A stretch of 64,000 nucleotides of DNA from a bacterium (GTDB lineage: Bacteria; Planctomycetota; Planctomycetia; Kolteriales; Kolteriaceae): assembly GCA_019753235.1 (NCBI GenBank), contig JAIELF010000026.1:22269-86268 (forward strand), read 5' to 3'. Each line of letters starts with the position of its first letter. Within the stretch, counting starts at the first letter, position 1. The notes below the pieces were generated by a model. The model was not told where the DNA came from. It saw only the letters and a list, made by a program, of their open reading frames with translations, and ran no database searches. The translations under genes and the position numbers were made by a program. This document shows, piece after piece, positions 1 to 8,472 of the stretch.

Positions 1-399
1 CGGGTTTATTCGGATGCCAAGCCGTCGGTGCAGGTTCTCTGCGAAATGCTTCGCTACAACGCCGGCTGTTTCGATCCGGTCGTCCAAAAGGCCTTTTACG
101 AGATCGTACCCGCCTTCCCGATCGGAACGGTGGTGACGCTGACCAACGGTTTCGTGGCAGCCGTGGTCGACTTCGATCCGAAGCATCCTTGTCAACCTCG
201 CGTCAAACCCATTCGCTACCCTGACGGCGAGCCGTGCCGATATCCCGACAACCGCGAGATTGATCTTTCCACGGTCGATTTGACGATTCACTTTCAGGGA
301 GATGTCGACGTACGTCCCTTCCTTTTCGAAGTGGCCGAGGCTGCCGGCACGCCCCGCGACGAAAGTCGACTTTCGGTCTCCTCACCTGTCCTTGCTTGA
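1..399 (+). CDS. HD-GYP-type phosphohydrolase, C-terminal end (partial)
   Basis: The gene enters from outside the window; the reading frame is open from base 1 and stops at 397-399, leaving 132 residues. What remains resembles the end of an HD-GYP domain: the order 'GCFDP..V.AF' followed by 'FPIGTVVTLTNG' and 'AAVVDFDP' is the post-catalytic helix and small beta module that follows the GYP motif in cyclic-di-GMP phosphodiesterases and related planctomycete HD proteins. The catalytic HD and GYP motifs lie upstream and cannot be seen, so activity cannot be judged. The same C-terminal module (YPVGSLVEL) recurs in the minus-strand gene at 54141-55565. The family call is fairly secure; the function is inferred. 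Confidence 0.7.
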   Translation, partial: RVYSDAKPSVQVLCEMLRYNAGCFDPVVQKAFYEIVPAFPIGTVVTLTNGFVAAVVDFDPKHPCQPRVKPIRYPDGEPCRYPDNREIDLSTVDLTIHFQGDVDVRPFLFEVAEAAGTPRDESRLSVSSPVLA

Positions 400-504
400 A
401 GATCACCGCTCGGCCGACTACGCTCATTCGCAGGGAATCAGTCGTGCGGTCCCTGTTTCCATTCTTCGACATGCTGCTCATCCACGACACAGAGAGATTC
501 ATCC

Positions 505-1299
505 ATGAAGTCCAATCCCGTGAAGGCGAATCTGCGGGCAGGTAAACCATCGGTGGGAACTTGGCTATCGCTGTGCAATCCGCTTGCATCACGATTCTTA
601 GCGCGAACGGGGTTCGCGTGGCTGACAGTCGATGTCGAACACTCGGCCGTGGATTGGGAGACCGCCGCCATCATGTTCGCGCACATAGCCGATGCGGGCA
701 ATGTCCCGCTCGCTCGTGTGCCGGCAGCTCGGCATGATCACATTAAGAGAGTTCTGGACAATGGAGCGTGGGGCGTCGTCGTGCCGATGGTGATGTCGCG
801 CGAGGAGGCCATTCTTTCGGTCGAGGCAACGAAGTACCCCCCCGTCGGGAACCGAAGCGTGGGGGGGAATGTGCACGCTCTCAACTTTGGGGCCAACGCG
901 AACGACTACTATGCCCGGGCCAACGATGAGATCCTGGTGGTCCTGCAATGCGAGCACATAGATGCCGTGGGCAAGGCTGATGAGATCTTCTCCGTCTCTG
1001 GCATCGATGCGATCTTTGTTGGGCCCAACGACCTTCGGGCGTCGATGCGCGATCGCGATGGACGAGACCCTAGTCCCGAACTCTTCGAAGCGACGCTGCA
1101 AGAGATTTTGTCGGCGTGTCAGCGATGCAAGGTCGCTGCCGGCATTCATTGCTTCAGCCCCGAAAGCGTCGCGCAAAGGATCAACGAGGGCTGGCAGTTC
1201 CTGGCCCTGGGAAGCGATCTCCAACTTATGCTCAACGATGCCGAACGAGGTTTGAGAGCCCTCGGGATCGAGCCGGCCGGGAAGCTCGCCAATTACTGA
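505..1299 (+). CDS. HpcH/HpaI-family aldolase
   Basis: 264 residues, the usual length of class II metal-dependent aldolases of the HpcH/HpaI family, which reversibly cleave 2-keto-3-deoxy sugar acids or 4-hydroxy-2-oxo acids to pyruvate plus an aldehyde. Visible signatures are the N-terminal 'GTWLSLCNP' strand, 'LTVDVEHSAVD' (catalytic Glu-His dyad), 'LQCEH' in the place of the metal-binding Glu strand, and 'FVGPNDLRASM' near residue 175, the GPxDL motif that closes the active site. The ATG at 505 is preceded by a weak purine stretch (agagag). It stands alone, between the HD-GYP end and the respiratory operon. Substrate (2-keto-3-deoxy-L-rhamnonate, hydroxy-ketovalerate or other) cannot be read from the sequence. 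Confidence 0.85.
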   Translation: MKSNPVKANLRAGKPSVGTWLSLCNPLASRFLARTGFAWLTVDVEHSAVDWETAAIMFAHIADAGNVPLARVPAARHDHIKRVLDNGAWGVVVPMVMSREEAILSVEATKYPPVGNRSVGGNVHALNFGANANDYYARANDEILVVLQCEHIDAVGKADEIFSVSGIDAIFVGPNDLRASMRDRDGRDPSPELFEATLQEILSACQRCKVAAGIHCFSPESVAQRINEGWQFLALGSDLQLMLNDAERGLRALGIEPAGKLANY

Positions 1300-1442
1300 T
1301 ACGCCAGCGGGGACGGTTTTCGCCTTTCGTCATGACAGATCTCCGCACCTCGGGAACGAGTGAATCGTTGGGTCCCGCTGCGGTTTGATTCGCATGGCGG
1401 CGTACCGACGATGTTCTCGAAGGTAGGCTGGCGAATCATGAC

Positions 1443-1459
1443 AGATTGTCGCACAATCT
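1443..1459. promoter_or_regulatory. Perfect 7-3-7 palindrome upstream of oxidase operon
   Basis: AGATTGT-CGC-ACAATCT, a perfect inverted repeat, lies about 95 bases before the first gene of the cytochrome oxidase operon. The flanking 'TCATGACAGAT...CGCAC' also occurs as an imperfect direct copy at about 1330-1348. The dyad size suits a dimeric regulator, but no such regulator is encoded nearby, so the operator role is inference. Confidence 0.35.
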
Positions 1460-1483
1460 CTTCCCGAGAGGGGTTGCTGTCAA

Positions 1484-1517
1484 ACCTACCTAAAATAGTC
1501 CACTTGGTCGGGTAGGT
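1484..1517. repeat. Inverted repeat in presumed leader of oxidase operon
   Basis: ACCTACC (1484-1490) and GGTAGGT (1511-1517) are exact reverse complements separated by 20 bases that include 'taaaatag'. It could be a second operator or a transcript hairpin 37 bases before the cytochrome c start. There is no T-run after it, so it is not an ordinary intrinsic terminator. Confidence 0.3.
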
Positions 1518-1553
1518 CTCTTTCGGAAGCGGGCAGACAAGCGGGGGAACACG

Positions 1554-2738
1554 ATGGAGAGGAGGGGAGATCGGCGGGCCATGACGGTCCTCGCGACCGG
1601 CGTTTCATCGATCCTATTGCTCTTCTCGCTGGGTTGCGCGAAGCAGTTTCCGTCGACATTCCCCCTTTCTCATTACACTCGCGGCCAACTGACGGGCGAG
1701 ACAAGTCCCGCGGGGGACCGGTCGTTCACTCTTCCGTCACCCATTCGAGCGAAGGTCGAAGAGACTCTGGATCAAGCGTTCCCGGCTCCGTGGACTTGGA
1801 CCAACCAGTCCGAGCTCTCCGTCGAACAGAAAACGCTGATCAAAGGTCAACAGCTCTATCAACAACATTGCGTTCATTGTCATGGTCTATCGGGTGGGGG
1901 CGACGGGCCGACGGCGGCTTCGCTGATCCCGCGCCCTCGCGATTTCCGCCGTGGTATCTTCAAGTGGAAATCGACCGCCAGCCGAGCTAAGCCGACGCGC
2001 GAAGATCTTGTTGCCATCCTGCGCGACGGGGCGATCGGGACCTCCATGCCTCCCTTTGCATTACTCACCGACGATAAGCTCAACGCCATGGCGGAATACG
2101 TTGCTTACCTGAGCAAGCGAGGGGAACTCGAGCGGCAGCTTCTAGTGATTTACTCGCAAGAGGGTTCGTCGCAGGAGGAACTCCTCGCCAATGGCGAATC
2201 GATTTCTGATGCTGATAAAGAAGACCTTCTAGAGTTGATCGCGGAGACCGCTCTCGAGCAGAAAGAGGTGATCACCGAGTCCTGGCAAGAAGCGGCCGAG
2301 TCGATTGTCGAGGCAGAAGACCCAGCGTCGCTGGGTGTTCCGCTTGACATCACGTCGAAGGAATTCGAGGCATCGGTACTGAAGGGTCGGGATGTCTACC
2401 GTGGTGATGCTGGCTGCAAGAAGTGTCACGGCGAAGATGGCCGAGGCGTCGCGGGCTTGAATGGTGCCGACGCCGTGGATCTTTGGGGCTATCCCAATCC
2501 TCCTCGTAACCTGACGCTGGGACTTTGGCGCGGGGGGCGACAGCCGATCGATCTGTACCGCCGAATTCACGAAGGAATTGCTGGAAGCAGCATGCCCGGG
2601 CAGGGGAGTAACCCCAAAGTTTCTAAAAAGGATATCTGGGACTTGGTGAACTTTTTGCGGGTTCTTCCCAGTCGCCCCGAGCTGTTGTCGACCGGCGAGA
2701 ATCCCTCGCCCAGCGTGGCCTCGACAACCAATCATTGA
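1554..2738 (+). CDS. Diheme cytochrome c lipoprotein of oxidase operon
   Basis: 394 residues with two CxxCH heme-binding motifs, C106-VHC-H110 and C288-KKC-H292, each followed by a possible axial methionine (TSMPP, SSMPG). The N-terminus has arginines, a hydrophobic stretch and 'LFSLGC', a slightly non-canonical lipobox, so the protein is probably a membrane-anchored periplasmic lipoprotein. The two cytochrome domains are joined by a roughly 80-residue acidic, helix-prone linker (residues about 200-280, rich in E and D). As first gene before coxB it is likely the electron donor to the CuA site. ATG 1554 is chosen because GGGGGAA sits just upstream and it supplies the positive n-region; ATG 1581 is an alternative. 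The donor role is inferred from position. Confidence 0.88.
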   Translation: MERRGDRRAMTVLATGVSSILLLFSLGCAKQFPSTFPLSHYTRGQLTGETSPAGDRSFTLPSPIRAKVEETLDQAFPAPWTWTNQSELSVEQKTLIKGQQLYQQHCVHCHGLSGGGDGPTAASLIPRPRDFRRGIFKWKSTASRAKPTREDLVAILRDGAIGTSMPPFALLTDDKLNAMAEYVAYLSKRGELERQLLVIYSQEGSSQEELLANGESISDADKEDLLELIAETALEQKEVITESWQEAAESIVEAEDPASLGVPLDITSKEFEASVLKGRDVYRGDAGCKKCHGEDGRGVAGLNGADAVDLWGYPNPPRNLTLGLWRGGRQPIDLYRRIHEGIAGSSMPGQGSNPKVSKKDIWDLVNFLRVLPSRPELLSTGENPSPSVASTTNH

Positions 2739-2792
2739 CAACGTTCCACGCTCCGCCCGTTCCGAAGGCGGGGACCACAAAGAGAGCTTTTC

Positions 2793-4088
2793 GTGTCGAA
2801 GTGGAGTTTGTTCTTTCTGACAGTCCCGGTGGCTGGCGTCGCGATTTTCGCGGCTGCTGAGTATATCGGATGGTCGCTTCCGCCGGTGCAATCGACGCTC
2901 GGGAGAGAGATCGATCATCTCTATTACGTGGTCCTGGCGATCACCGGAGTCACCTTCATCTTCACCCAGTTGGGGCTCGCCTTTCTCGTCTCATTCTACG
3001 CTCGGCGACGGCCTGCCGAGATGGAGTCGGCCAACCCGATCGCGACCATGCTTTTCTGGTTGATCGTGCCGATGGCAGGGTTTGGTCTGCTGCTGTATTG
3101 GTTCCCGATGCCGGCCGAGTCACGACTCTGGATGGGCGTTTCGCTAGCGGTCGGTTGGCCGTTGGTGCTGTCGCTCCTCGTGAGTGGTCGATCCGCCAGG
3201 GTGTCGAGCACCGCTTGGCATCTGCATGGAAACAATACGCTTGAAACGGTCTGGACGATCGTCCCCGCTATCATTTTCATCGGCTTGGCGATCTATCAGT
3301 ATCCGACTTGGAAACAGCTTCGCTACCCGAAGGAACGACCGGTCGACGTTCAACCTGTCCGCGTCATCGGTCGGCAATTCGAATGGCGAATGGTTTATGC
3401 CGGCCGAGATCAGAAGCTCGATACCGCTGACGATCTGGTCGTTGCCAATGAACTCCATGTCGTCAAGGGGAAGGAAGCGTGGATCGACCTTCGGGCGATG
3501 GATGTGCTGCATAGTTTTTTTCTCCCGCTCCACCGGGTCAAACAAGATGCCGTTCCGGGTCTCACGATTCCTGTTTGGTTCGATTCCCTCGAGTCGAGTT
3601 GGGAATTTCAAGAGAAGGGTCTCCTCTTCGAAGAAGAGGATCTGCTCGATCCTGCTGGGCTCGTTGCCGTGATCCAGAGCGCCTCCGATCCGGCGTCGGC
3701 ATTCTTGAAGGAGAAGATCGATCCCGGTGCTCTCCAACTTCGGGCATCATCCAAAACGTTGGTGGCGGCGTTCAACGCGTTGCTCGCGCTGGATTCACTC
3801 GAGCCATTGGCGGCCGACTCTGACGAGAAACCTTTACCGCTGGAACTTCGTCAGTTGGCCGGCACCAATCCCAAAGGCGATCGGCGTCGGCTTTTTCATC
3901 GAAAGTTGATCGACCGATTCGCGGGGGATTACCTTCGGCCTGTCGGTCGTGACTTCGACATCGTCTGTGCCGAGCTATGCGGTTGGGGTCATTATAAAAT
4001 GAAAGGTCGTCTCTTCGTTCACGATACGCCCGAGTTGTTGGCGGAATGGATGGAAGCGACCGCCCGCCAGCAAGAGGTGACGCAATGA
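2793..4088 (+). CDS. coxB: Cytochrome c oxidase subunit II with insertions
   Basis: 431 residues, much longer than the usual 230-330. The CuA site is intact: H240 in 'VLHSFF' and the C392-x3-C396-x3-H400-x2-M403 cluster (CAELCGWGHYKM). Two things are unusual. First, there are about five hydrophobic segments before the cupredoxin domain instead of two; the ordinary hairpin helices (around residues 50-70 and 150-170) are separated by two extra ones. Second, about 150 residues lie between H240 and C392, where roughly 35 are normal. This insertion is polar and ends in 'LFHRKLIDRFAGDY'. GTG start at 2793; the stop overlaps the coxA start (ATGA). It accepts electrons from cytochrome c on the periplasmic side and passes them to subunit I. 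Confidence 0.92.
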   Translation: MSKWSLFFLTVPVAGVAIFAAAEYIGWSLPPVQSTLGREIDHLYYVVLAITGVTFIFTQLGLAFLVSFYARRRPAEMESANPIATMLFWLIVPMAGFGLLLYWFPMPAESRLWMGVSLAVGWPLVLSLLVSGRSARVSSTAWHLHGNNTLETVWTIVPAIIFIGLAIYQYPTWKQLRYPKERPVDVQPVRVIGRQFEWRMVYAGRDQKLDTADDLVVANELHVVKGKEAWIDLRAMDVLHSFFLPLHRVKQDAVPGLTIPVWFDSLESSWEFQEKGLLFEEEDLLDPAGLVAVIQSASDPASAFLKEKIDPGALQLRASSKTLVAAFNALLALDSLEPLAADSDEKPLPLELRQLAGTNPKGDRRRLFHRKLIDRFAGDYLRPVGRDFDIVCAELCGWGHYKMKGRLFVHDTPELLAEWMEATARQQEVTQ

Positions 4089-5932
4089 CGACTCTTGTCA
4101 CTTCCGAAGAGACTTATCGACCTGCCGGCGAGCACCACGCGCACGTCGACAAACGCGGATTCATCAGCAAGTACGTCTTCTCCACCGATCACAAAATCAT
4201 CGCGATGCAGTTCTATTTCAGCAGCTTGGTCTGGCTTTTCGTAGGCGGACTGCTGGCGATGTTGATTCGAATCCAACTCGCTTGGCCTTGGGAGCGGATC
4301 CCATGGCTGGGGGAGAAGCTCTTCGCGTCGACCGCGGGTCAAATGCCCCCCGAGTTTTACACCATGCTCTTCACGATGCATGGAACCGTGATGATCTTTC
4401 TCGTGATCATTCCCTGGCTTTTGGGAGCGTTTGGTAACTTCCTGATTCCATTACAGATCGGGGCGCCCGACATGGCGTTTCCGCGATTGAACATGCTTTC
4501 CTACTGGTTGATGTGGCCGGCCTTTTTCTTCTTCGCCTCAAGCTTCGTGTTGCAGGGCCTCAACAACGGACCAGCCGCCGGCTGGACGTCGTATCCCCCG
4601 TTGAGCGCGGTCCCGAGCGCCGCACCGGGCTCTGGGCCGGCACAAACTTACTGGATTCTCGGCGTCACGTTTGTCGGCATCTCGTCGATGATGGGCTCGA
4701 TCAACTACATGACCACCGTGATCAATTGCCGAGCGCCGGGAATGACCTTTTTTCGAATGCCTCTTTCGACCTGGGCTCTCTTTATCACCGCTATTCTGCA
4801 AGCCTTCGCGCTACCGGTCTTGACGGCGGCGGGGTTGATGCTGCTGGCCGATCGCGTCATCGGATCAAGCTTCTTCGTTCCAGAGGACCTCTGGATTAAC
4901 GGCGAACAAACCAAAGGGGTCGGCGGGTCCCCCCTGCTTTGGCAGCACCTCTTTTGGTTTTATTCTCACCCGGCGGTCTACATCATGATTCTGCCCGCCA
5001 TGGGTATCGTATCGGAAGTGATTGCCACCCATAGTCGTAAGCCGGTCTTCGGCTACCGGCCGATGGTCTACTCGATGATCTCCATTTGCGCGCTGGGCTT
5101 TATCGTGTGGGGACATCACATGTACACCAGCGGCATGAACCCCGTCTTGGGAACCGCGTTCGTGGTGTCGACGGTGTTGATTTCCGTGCCCTCGGCCATC
5201 AAGACGTTCAATTGGTTAGGGACGATGGTGGGGGGGACGATTTATCTCACGACGCCGATGTTGCACGCCGTCGGTTTTGTTTCGCTATTCATTATCGGAG
5301 GCCTCGGCGGAATCTTTCTGGCCGTGACGCCGATCGACGTTCAGGTTCATGATACTTACTTCATCGTGGGGCATTTTCACTACGTCCTGGCAGGCGGAAG
5401 TCTGTTCGGCATTTTTGCTGGCGTGACCCATTGGTACCCCAAAATGTTCGGGCGAATGATGAGTGAGTTCTGGGGCAAAGTTCATTTTGCCATGACCTTC
5501 TTCTTCATGAACGGGACGTTCCTGGCGATGCACCAGCTCGGCGCGGCCGGCATGCCTCGGCGAATTGCTGACCCCACGCAGTATGAATTCCTCCTTCATT
5601 TGATCCCGCTCAACAAGTTCATCACCTTCATGGCTTTTGGAATGGGGCTGGCGCAGACTATCTTTCTCATCAATTTGTTGGGGAGTTTAGTCCTTGGGAA
5701 ACGTAGTGGGAGAAACCCTTGGCATGCCAATTCTCTCGAATGGCTTGCCTCTTCCCCCGCGCCGCATGGAAACTTCGAATCGGTTCCGCTGGTCTATCGC
5801 GGTCCGCACGAATTCAGTTCGCCTGAATCACCCGCCGACTACTTGCCCCAATGGCTTTCTCCCGCCGAAGTGAAGCATTGGCGACCCGGCGAAGATGATT
5901 CGCCTGTCTCCAACAAGGGAGGTCTCCTGTGA
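4085..5932 (+). CDS. coxA: Cytochrome c oxidase subunit I, A2 type
   Basis: 615 residues, twelve or more membrane helices, heme a/heme a3-CuB catalytic subunit that reduces oxygen to water and pumps protons. In the CuB helix the motif is Y293-SHPAV, not the GHPEV of mitochondrial-type (A1) oxidases; the YSHP variant is the hallmark of A2-type heme-copper oxidases such as the Thermus and Rhodothermus caa3 enzymes, where the Tyr-Ser pair replaces the K/D-channel glutamate. Other seen motifs are 'FTMHGTVMIF', 'WGHHMYTSGM' and 'HDTYFIVGHFHYVL'. The start is ATG 4085, overlapping the coxB stop as ATGA and preceded by AGAGGTGA; an in-frame ATG at 4046 lies within coxB and is not needed. Confidence 0.96.
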   Translation: MTTLVTSEETYRPAGEHHAHVDKRGFISKYVFSTDHKIIAMQFYFSSLVWLFVGGLLAMLIRIQLAWPWERIPWLGEKLFASTAGQMPPEFYTMLFTMHGTVMIFLVIIPWLLGAFGNFLIPLQIGAPDMAFPRLNMLSYWLMWPAFFFFASSFVLQGLNNGPAAGWTSYPPLSAVPSAAPGSGPAQTYWILGVTFVGISSMMGSINYMTTVINCRAPGMTFFRMPLSTWALFITAILQAFALPVLTAAGLMLLADRVIGSSFFVPEDLWINGEQTKGVGGSPLLWQHLFWFYSHPAVYIMILPAMGIVSEVIATHSRKPVFGYRPMVYSMISICALGFIVWGHHMYTSGMNPVLGTAFVVSTVLISVPSAIKTFNWLGTMVGGTIYLTTPMLHAVGFVSLFIIGGLGGIFLAVTPIDVQVHDTYFIVGHFHYVLAGGSLFGIFAGVTHWYPKMFGRMMSEFWGKVHFAMTFFFMNGTFLAMHQLGAAGMPRRIADPTQYEFLLHLIPLNKFITFMAFGMGLAQTIFLINLLGSLVLGKRSGRNPWHANSLEWLASSPAPHGNFESVPLVYRGPHEFSSPESPADYLPQWLSPAEVKHWRPGEDDSPVSNKGGLL

Positions 5933-6885
5933 ACACCGAGAGTTATTCGACCGGCGACGCGTGGGTTCATCGCCTGGCGGTGTTGTTGATGATCCTAACA
6001 CTGGGGCTGCTCTTCTTAGGAGGACTCGTCACCAGTCATGAAGTCGGCATGGCCGTCCCCGATTGGCCGGCAACGTACGGCGAGAACATGTTCACGTACA
6101 ACTTCTTCGACAAATCATGGGGAATTCAACTCGAACATACCCATCGTCTCGCGGGCTCGGTGATCGGCCTGGTGACGGTTGCTCTATCAATCGCGATCTA
6201 CCGAGTTGAAAAAAGGATCTCGGTCCGATGGCTGGGATTGGCGGCGCTCGTGGGAGTGGTGATTCAAGGTGTGCTTGGCGGCGGTCGCGTAGTCCTCAAT
6301 GCGATCTTGGGCCAGCATTTGGCTGCCGTGCACGGTTGCTTCGCGCAGGCGTTCTTTGCAACAGTGGTCATCCTGGTGGCCGTCACGAGTCGGTCGTATC
6401 GACAGACTTCGCCAGCGACCCATGACGAAGCGGGGAGTCTGCAACGAGCCTCGCTCTTTTTGGCTGTTGCCGTCTATTTGCAGATGGTTCTCGGGGCAGT
6501 TGTTCGCCATTACCAAGGTTCTTTGTGGATGGTGCATTTGGCATTGGGAGCGATCCTGATGTTTGCGGCCCTCTGGGTGATGATGCTCACGATCTTGCAC
6601 CCGCCGCTTCGGAAGGTGCTCGGCACGCCGGTGATGATCTTGGGCGGGGGGCTCGCGGCGCAGATCACCCTTGGGATTGTCGCTCTCTTTCTGACGGGGA
6701 TTCTCGATACTGAGCCCCACAACAATATCACGGTGCAAGAGGCGGTGACCGTGACGACACACTTGGCACTCGGGTCGATTTTGCTGGGGACATCCGTTTA
6801 CCTCGCGGTTGCCTCACGTAGATACATCGAAGGACCGACTTCGAGCCCGGCCCCGAGTCGTCTCACGCTGGAGCCTGCCCGATGA
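5929..6885 (+). CDS. ctaA: Heme A synthase (COX15/CtaA)
   Basis: 318 residues with eight hydrophobic helices. Converts heme O to heme A by oxidising the C8 methyl group, supplying the cofactor of the oxidase. The paired-histidine arrangement of the family is visible: 'QLEHTHRLAGS' and 'GQHLAAVHG' in the first half, 'VHLALGAILM' and 'THLALGSILLG' in the second half, reflecting the internal duplication of the family. GTG start at 5929 overlaps the coxA stop (GTGA) and has a strong AGGGAGG six bases upstream, so translation is coupled. I do not see the extracellular cysteine pair of the Bacillus type. Confidence 0.93.
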   Translation: MNTESYSTGDAWVHRLAVLLMILTLGLLFLGGLVTSHEVGMAVPDWPATYGENMFTYNFFDKSWGIQLEHTHRLAGSVIGLVTVALSIAIYRVEKRISVRWLGLAALVGVVIQGVLGGGRVVLNAILGQHLAAVHGCFAQAFFATVVILVAVTSRSYRQTSPATHDEAGSLQRASLFLAVAVYLQMVLGAVVRHYQGSLWMVHLALGAILMFAALWVMMLTILHPPLRKVLGTPVMILGGGLAAQITLGIVALFLTGILDTEPHNNITVQEAVTVTTHLALGSILLGTSVYLAVASRRYIEGPTSSPAPSRLTLEPAR

Positions 6886-7835
6886 GCGGAGTGATCCCGG
6901 CCATGGCGAGCGAGCCGACACCTGTGGATGTTCCTCCCGTTGCCGACGAGCTGGTTGCGAGTGGCGCTTGGCAGCGGATGGGGGACTATCTCGAACTCAC
7001 GAAACCGCGGATTGCGGTGCTGGTGCTATTCACGGTCATGGCGGGGGGCGTCATTGCCGACGGGGGCAGGGCCGATGTGCGACTGCTCGTTCATGCCGTC
7101 ATCGGAACCGCGCTCGTCGCTTGTGGTGCGAGCATCCTCAACCAGGTTAACGAACGTCACTCCGACGCACTGATGAATCGGACCGCTCGTCGGCCGATCC
7201 CGACGGGTCGCGTCGCACCGACCGAGGGGGCGATTCTCGGCTACGGGGCCGCCGTTGTTGGGACCGTGTATTTGGTGCTGCTCGTCAATCTCTTGTCGGC
7301 GGCGGTCGCGCTCGCCAGCTTTATTCTCTACGTTTTCATCTACACTCCGATGAAACGCGTGACGGCGCTCAACACCGTGATCGGGGCGATCCCCGGTGCT
7401 TTTCCGCCGCTGGTCGGGTGGGCGGCCGTCCGGGGATCATTTTCAATCGACGCCCTTTGGCTTTTCCTGCTCGTCTTCTTTTGGCAGTTTCCTCATTTCT
7501 TTGCGATCGCTTGGCTCTACCGCGATGACTACGCTCGCGCGGGGCTGCGAATGCTTCCCACGACTCGGCTCGGTCGACGGATGACCGGTTGGCAGATGGT
7601 GAGCTTCTGTCTGGTCCTTTTCCCAGTGACGCTCGCCCCGGTGATGACCTCCTCCGCAGGGCGAATCTTGCTGGTGGGATCGATCATCCTCGGTTTACAG
7701 TTTCTCGGCTTCTGTCTGGCATTCTTAATGCAGCCTAGCCGAATCCGCGCGAAGTACGTCCTCTGGAGTTCGCTGGTATACTTGCCGATGATGTTGATTC
7801 TCTGGATGCTCGATTCGATGAAGGGGGCCTCTTAA
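6882..7835 (+). CDS. ctaB: Protoheme IX farnesyltransferase (heme O synthase)
   Basis: 317 residues, polytopic UbiA-superfamily prenyltransferase that attaches farnesyl to heme B, giving heme O, the substrate of CtaA. The first prenyl-diphosphate site reads 'NQVNERHSDALMNRT', so the first Asp of the usual N-x3-D-x3-D motif is Glu; the rest (D..M.RT..RP.P.GR) is intact. 'YTPMKRVT', 'GAIPGAFPPLVGW' and 'QFPHFFAIAWLYRDDY' (second Asp-rich region) are typical. ATG 6882 overlaps the ctaA stop as ATGA. A second in-frame ATG at 6903 is possible. Confidence 0.93.
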   Translation: MSGVIPAMASEPTPVDVPPVADELVASGAWQRMGDYLELTKPRIAVLVLFTVMAGGVIADGGRADVRLLVHAVIGTALVACGASILNQVNERHSDALMNRTARRPIPTGRVAPTEGAILGYGAAVVGTVYLVLLVNLLSAAVALASFILYVFIYTPMKRVTALNTVIGAIPGAFPPLVGWAAVRGSFSIDALWLFLLVFFWQFPHFFAIAWLYRDDYARAGLRMLPTTRLGRRMTGWQMVSFCLVLFPVTLAPVMTSSAGRILLVGSIILGLQFLGFCLAFLMQPSRIRAKYVLWSSLVYLPMMLILWMLDSMKGAS

Positions 7836-8458
7836 TGGCCCATGCCATCACGACCGAAGCATCCCCTCCCGTTTCGACGGCGCTCCCTGTCTCCAATGGG
7901 AAGCTTGCCATTTGGCTTTTTCTCGGGACAGAGGTGATGTTCTTCACGGGGTTGATCGGGGCCTACATCGTTCTGCGGATCAGCAATGCAGACACTTGGC
8001 CTAACCATCACGATGTTCTTCACGAGCCGATCGGTGCATTCAACACTTTCGTTCTTATCTGCAGCAGCGTGACCGTGGTATTGGCTCATCAGGCAATTCT
8101 GCAGGGAAAGTCTGCTCGCTGCTTATGGTTGTTGGCCGTCACCTTTCTCTTAGGCTTTGTTTTTCTGGGCGTCAAAGCATTCGAGTATGCAGAGAAGTTT
8201 CATCATCATTTACTCCCGTGGGAGATTTCCGCGGAGCATCCCGGTTGGCGACTTTGGTCGGGAACCTACTTCATGATGACTGGATTTCACGCGCTTCACG
8301 TTCTGGTGGGACTTTTCGCGTGGGGGTGGATTCTTCTGGTCGGTGCGACGGTGGGACTCCGTCCATCCCATGCCCATTTTGTTGAGAATGCCGGCATTTA
8401 TTGGCACTTTGTCGATCTCGTTTGGATCTTCCTCTTTCCATTGCTGTACTTAATGTAG
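7835..8458 (+). CDS. coxC: Cytochrome c oxidase subunit III
   Basis: 207 residues, the short bacterial form with five helices. Non-catalytic membrane subunit that stabilises the catalytic core. Signatures seen: 'KLAIWLFLGTEVMFF' in the first helix, 'MMTGFHALHVLVGL' with the two family histidines, and the C-terminal 'GIYWHFVDLVWIFLFPLLY'. The ATG at 7835 overlaps the ctaB stop by one base (TAATG). Confidence 0.94.
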   Translation: MAHAITTEASPPVSTALPVSNGKLAIWLFLGTEVMFFTGLIGAYIVLRISNADTWPNHHDVLHEPIGAFNTFVLICSSVTVVLAHQAILQGKSARCLWLLAVTFLLGFVFLGVKAFEYAEKFHHHLLPWEISAEHPGWRLWSGTYFMMTGFHALHVLVGLFAWGWILLVGATVGLRPSHAHFVENAGIYWHFVDLVWIFLFPLLYLM

Positions 8459-8472
8459 AGGGAGCCGTTGCC

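Noticed and set aside
2754..2776. Short GC hairpin between cytochrome c and coxB
   Set aside because: About five base pairs and no T-run; too weak for a terminator and in the middle of an operon.
4046..4084. Upstream ATG for coxA
   Set aside because: The region is the end of coxB. The ATG at 4085 has an AGAGGTGA site and an ATGA overlap.
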